Assembly: GCA_035640715.1 (NCBI GenBank)
Contig: DASQVO010000107.1
Span: forward strand, 1-7,679
Length of the DNA stretch: 7,679 nucleotides
Direction of reading: 5' to 3'
Source: DASQVO01 sp035640715
GTDB lineage: Bacteria; Actinomycetota; Actinomycetes; Streptosporangiales; Streptosporangiaceae
Part shown: one piece after another, positions 6,304 through 7,679 of the stretch
Layout: every line of letters begins with the position of its first letter
How positions within the stretch are numbered: the stretch's first letter is position 1
Position numbers and translations under genes: made by a program
The notes under the pieces: model-generated
The model's input: only the letters and a program-made list of their open reading frames with translations
What the model was told of the DNA's origin: nothing
Databases searched by the model: none

Positions 6304-6857
6304 TCAGGGACCGGGGCGGGCGGGTCCATTCGGCGCACGAGCCACTGGTTGTCCCGGATGTGGATCAGTACGTAGCGCCCCGAAACACGCGATCCGTGGA
6401 TGACGACCTTGATCTCCTCATCCGCCCACTTCTCAGTCTCATAGGTGCCCCGGTCCCAGATCCTGACCGTGCCGGCGCCGTACTGGCCCGGCGGGATCTC
6501 ACCCTCGAATGAGGCGTACTCGAGCGGGTGATCCTCGGTCCAGATCGCCAGCCGGTTGGTTGTCAGCTCCTCCGGCAGGCCCTTGGGGAGGGCCCAGGAC
6601 ACCAGCACACCGTCTCGTTCCAGCCGGCAGTCCCAGTGCAGGCGCCGGGCATGGTGTTCCTGGATCACGAAGGTGCTGTCGTTCCCCCGCGGCAACGGGC
6701 CCTGTCCGGGCACGGGCTCGGGCGTATGGTCCCGGTCACGCGTCTCCCGGTACGCGGACAGCCGGTCGTCCGGCATCCCGGGGCTATCCGAGGGTTTCAT
6801 GGTCCCGAACGGAGGATCAGTCACCGCGTCAGCGCCCTCCCGTTCAAGGCGGTCCAT
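6288..6857 (-). CDS. Stand-alone LigD-type 3'-phosphoesterase
   Basis: Trims 3' phosphates or ribonucleotides from DNA ends before ligation in end joining. From the ATG at 6857 the protein has 189 residues. FVIQEHHARRLHWDCRLERDG (in part) and EDHPLEYASFEGEIPPGQYG supply every metal and active-site residue known from Pseudomonas aeruginosa LigD (H42, H48, D50, R52, H84, Y88), here H68, H74, D76, R78, H110 and Y114 with identical spacing. It ends VIHGSRVSGRYVLIHIRDNQWLVRR. It has only the phosphoesterase domain. ATG 6857 is chosen because AGAGG sits 6 bases upstream; ATG 6776 would leave the more usual N-terminus (PDDRLSAYRETRD) and is the main alternative. The frame is also open further upstream to TTG 6911. 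It converges on and overlaps the hydrolase gene. Confidence 0.92.
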   Translation of the reverse strand: MDRLEREGADAVTDPPFGTMKPSDSPGMPDDRLSAYRETRDRDHTPEPVPGQGPLPRGNDSTFVIQEHHARRLHWDCRLERDGVLVSWALPKGLPEELTTNRLAIWTEDHPLEYASFEGEIPPGQYGAGTVRIWDRGTYETEKWADEEIKVVIHGSRVSGRYVLIHIRDNQWLVRRMDPPAPVPDQPAP

Positions 6858-7142
6858 GAGTAGCCTCTTGCCCTCCTCCCCGGGCTCACGAACCTTGGCC
6901 TGCAATCTCAACCAGTCGACAAGTTCGGCATCACCCTCGCGGCGCGTCTCGCTGGGAACCCGGATCCGAGCGGAGGCCTACACGGCCGTAACCATGGCAC
7001 ACACGGCAGCTTCCGGGCTAATGATGGTGGCTGATCCAGCCCCCCGCATCGCAGCCCGGACCGAGTCTTGTTCCAGTGGACAGCGCCTAAGCCACGTCGG
7101 CAGTGGTTGCCGAACTGCAGCGTGATGGGGAGTGGGTTGAGT

Positions 7143-7385
7143 TCATCGTCCGTACTGGCGACGCCTGAGCCGCCCGGCGTAACTACTCGTTCTGGGGAAG
7201 TGCGCCGATGGCACGCGGGCCAGGCTGGCTTCCGGAGCCACTGCGCCCAGCGGGGGCGGAGTGATCACGGCCCGGCCAGACGGGACGACCTGGTCCAGCA
7301 CGCGCAGGACGCGGGCGCTGCCCCGGCTCTCGTCGGCGGGCTGAGGCAGATCCCCGGCCGGCGTACGGCTCCGCCAAGGCAGTGA
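7143..7385 (-). pseudogene. Possible gene remnant, unknown family
   Basis: An 80-residue open frame between two stops, with G or C at most third codon positions over its middle (for example RVLRVLDQVVPSGRAVITPP). The first usable start is a GTG at 7301, which would leave about 52 residues, and no ribosome binding site is seen. I do not recognise it. It may be a decayed gene, a small hypothetical gene, or noncoding DNA that looks coding because of high GC. Confidence 0.2.
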
Positions 7386-7439
7386 TCACCGAGATGAGCG
7401 ACGTGAACCAGCACTAGCCCGGCCAGGCCCGGCGGCCCG

Positions 7440-7559
7440 CTAGCCGCCGAGTATCCCGGCGATATCGCCGGCCAGCCGGGCGGCGAAGCCGTCCCGGTCG
7501 CTGTGTGGGTTGACCTCGGTGCTCACCAGGCCGCCGACCGCGGCGGGGCACTCACGAAT
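7440..7559 (-). pseudogene. Possible 3' end of a lost gene
   Basis: A 39-residue open frame with almost every third codon position G or C, reading like a natural protein C-terminus (STEVNPHSDRDGFAARLAGD, then IAGILGG and TAG). A TAG at 7562-7560 lies immediately upstream in frame, and the only start is a GTG at 7526 without a ribosome binding site. It is probably the tail of a gene whose front has been removed or replaced by the start of the plus-strand gene at 7589. Family not recognised. Confidence 0.25.
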
Positions 7560-7576
7560 CTAAGCGACCAGCCTTC

Positions 7577-7585
7577 GGAGGAGGA
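7577..7585 (+). promoter_or_regulatory. Strong ribosome binding site for the last gene
   Basis: GGAGGAGGA ends 3 bases before the ATG at 7589, giving near-perfect complementarity to 16S rRNA with usable spacing from its first GGAGG. Confidence 0.75.
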
Positions 7586-7588
7586 CCC

Positions 7589-7679
7589 ATGACGATAGCT
7601 GAGCCCGTTAACCTGGCCCGCGAGCTGCTATTGGGCGAGGACGTAATACAGGACCGGGAGCGCGCACCCCGCACGATCG
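7589..7679 (+). CDS. N-terminal fragment of an unidentified protein, runs off the window
   Basis: An open frame beginning ATG ACG ATA and continuing 30 codons to the edge (MTIAEPVNLARELLLGEDVI then QDRERAPRTI). The strong GGAGGAGG just upstream makes the start credible. The N-terminus is hydrophilic and helical-looking, with no signal peptide or membrane span. Too little is present to name a family. Confidence 0.6.
   Translation, partial: MTIAEPVNLARELLLGEDVIQDRERAPRTI

Larger units (their letters stand above)
6981..7588. other. Gene-poor region with short coding-like open frames
   Basis: About 600 bp with no confident gene. It carries two coding-like minus-strand fragments (7143-7385 and 7440-7559, listed separately), a 21-codon plus-strand frame at 7103-7168 (GTG start, reading VAELQRDGEWVEFIVRTGDA), and the palindrome GTGATCAC twice (7261-7268 and 7382-7389). 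The mixture of short, well-formed but startless frames suggests decayed genes. Confidence 0.4.

Noticed and set aside
1..7679. CRISPR array, insertion sequence or transposase
   Set aside because: No regularly spaced direct repeats, no transposase-like translation and no terminal inverted repeats were seen.

Overview
The window is very GC-rich. Genes open with ATG, GTG or possibly TTG, several behind GGAGG-type ribosome binding sites. The gene content (a phosphoribosyltransferase/erythromycin-esterase fusion, separate single-domain relatives of ligase D, an acyltransferase 3 protein) points to an actinobacterium, probably a soil or spore-forming lineage such as Streptomyces or a relative. No species can be named from the sequence alone.

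Layout. 1-360 (minus) is the C-terminal part of a PfkB/2-keto-3-deoxygluconate kinase-like gene, broken by an in-frame TGA and missing its N-terminal part. Where its similarity stops, at 361-405 (minus), lies what looks like the 3' half of a class II (tyrosine-type) tRNA with encoded CCA. Just beyond is a short orphan open frame (405-526, minus). Together these look like a recombination or integration scar. 534-1865 (minus) is a multi-membrane-span acyltransferase 3. 2184 to about 3137 (minus) is an ATP-dependent DNA ligase of the LigD ligase-domain type; its catalytic lysine lies upstream of every usual start codon in its frame, so the 5' end is odd. 3571-5583 (plus) is a phosphoribosyltransferase fused to an erythromycin-esterase-like domain, followed 36 bp later by an alpha/beta hydrolase (5620-6303), probably one operon. 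6288-6857 (minus) is a stand-alone LigD-type 3'-phosphoesterase that overlaps the hydrolase tail to tail. About 6981-7588 has no confident gene, only short coding-like open frames. At 7589 a new plus-strand gene with a strong ribosome binding site begins and runs off the window.

How the parts fit. The ligase and the phosphoesterase are two of the three activities of bacterial end-joining LigD (ligase, phosphoesterase, polymerase), here on separate polypeptides either side of a two-gene stress-type operon. The polymerase domain and Ku are not in the window. The fusion protein has the architecture of Mycobacterium tuberculosis Rv2030c, a member of the DosR dormancy regulon. That suggests a stress or survival island, but no convincing DosR-type operator is visible, so regulation is inference. 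The two ends of the window carry decayed or rearranged sequence, as expected of a variable chromosomal region.
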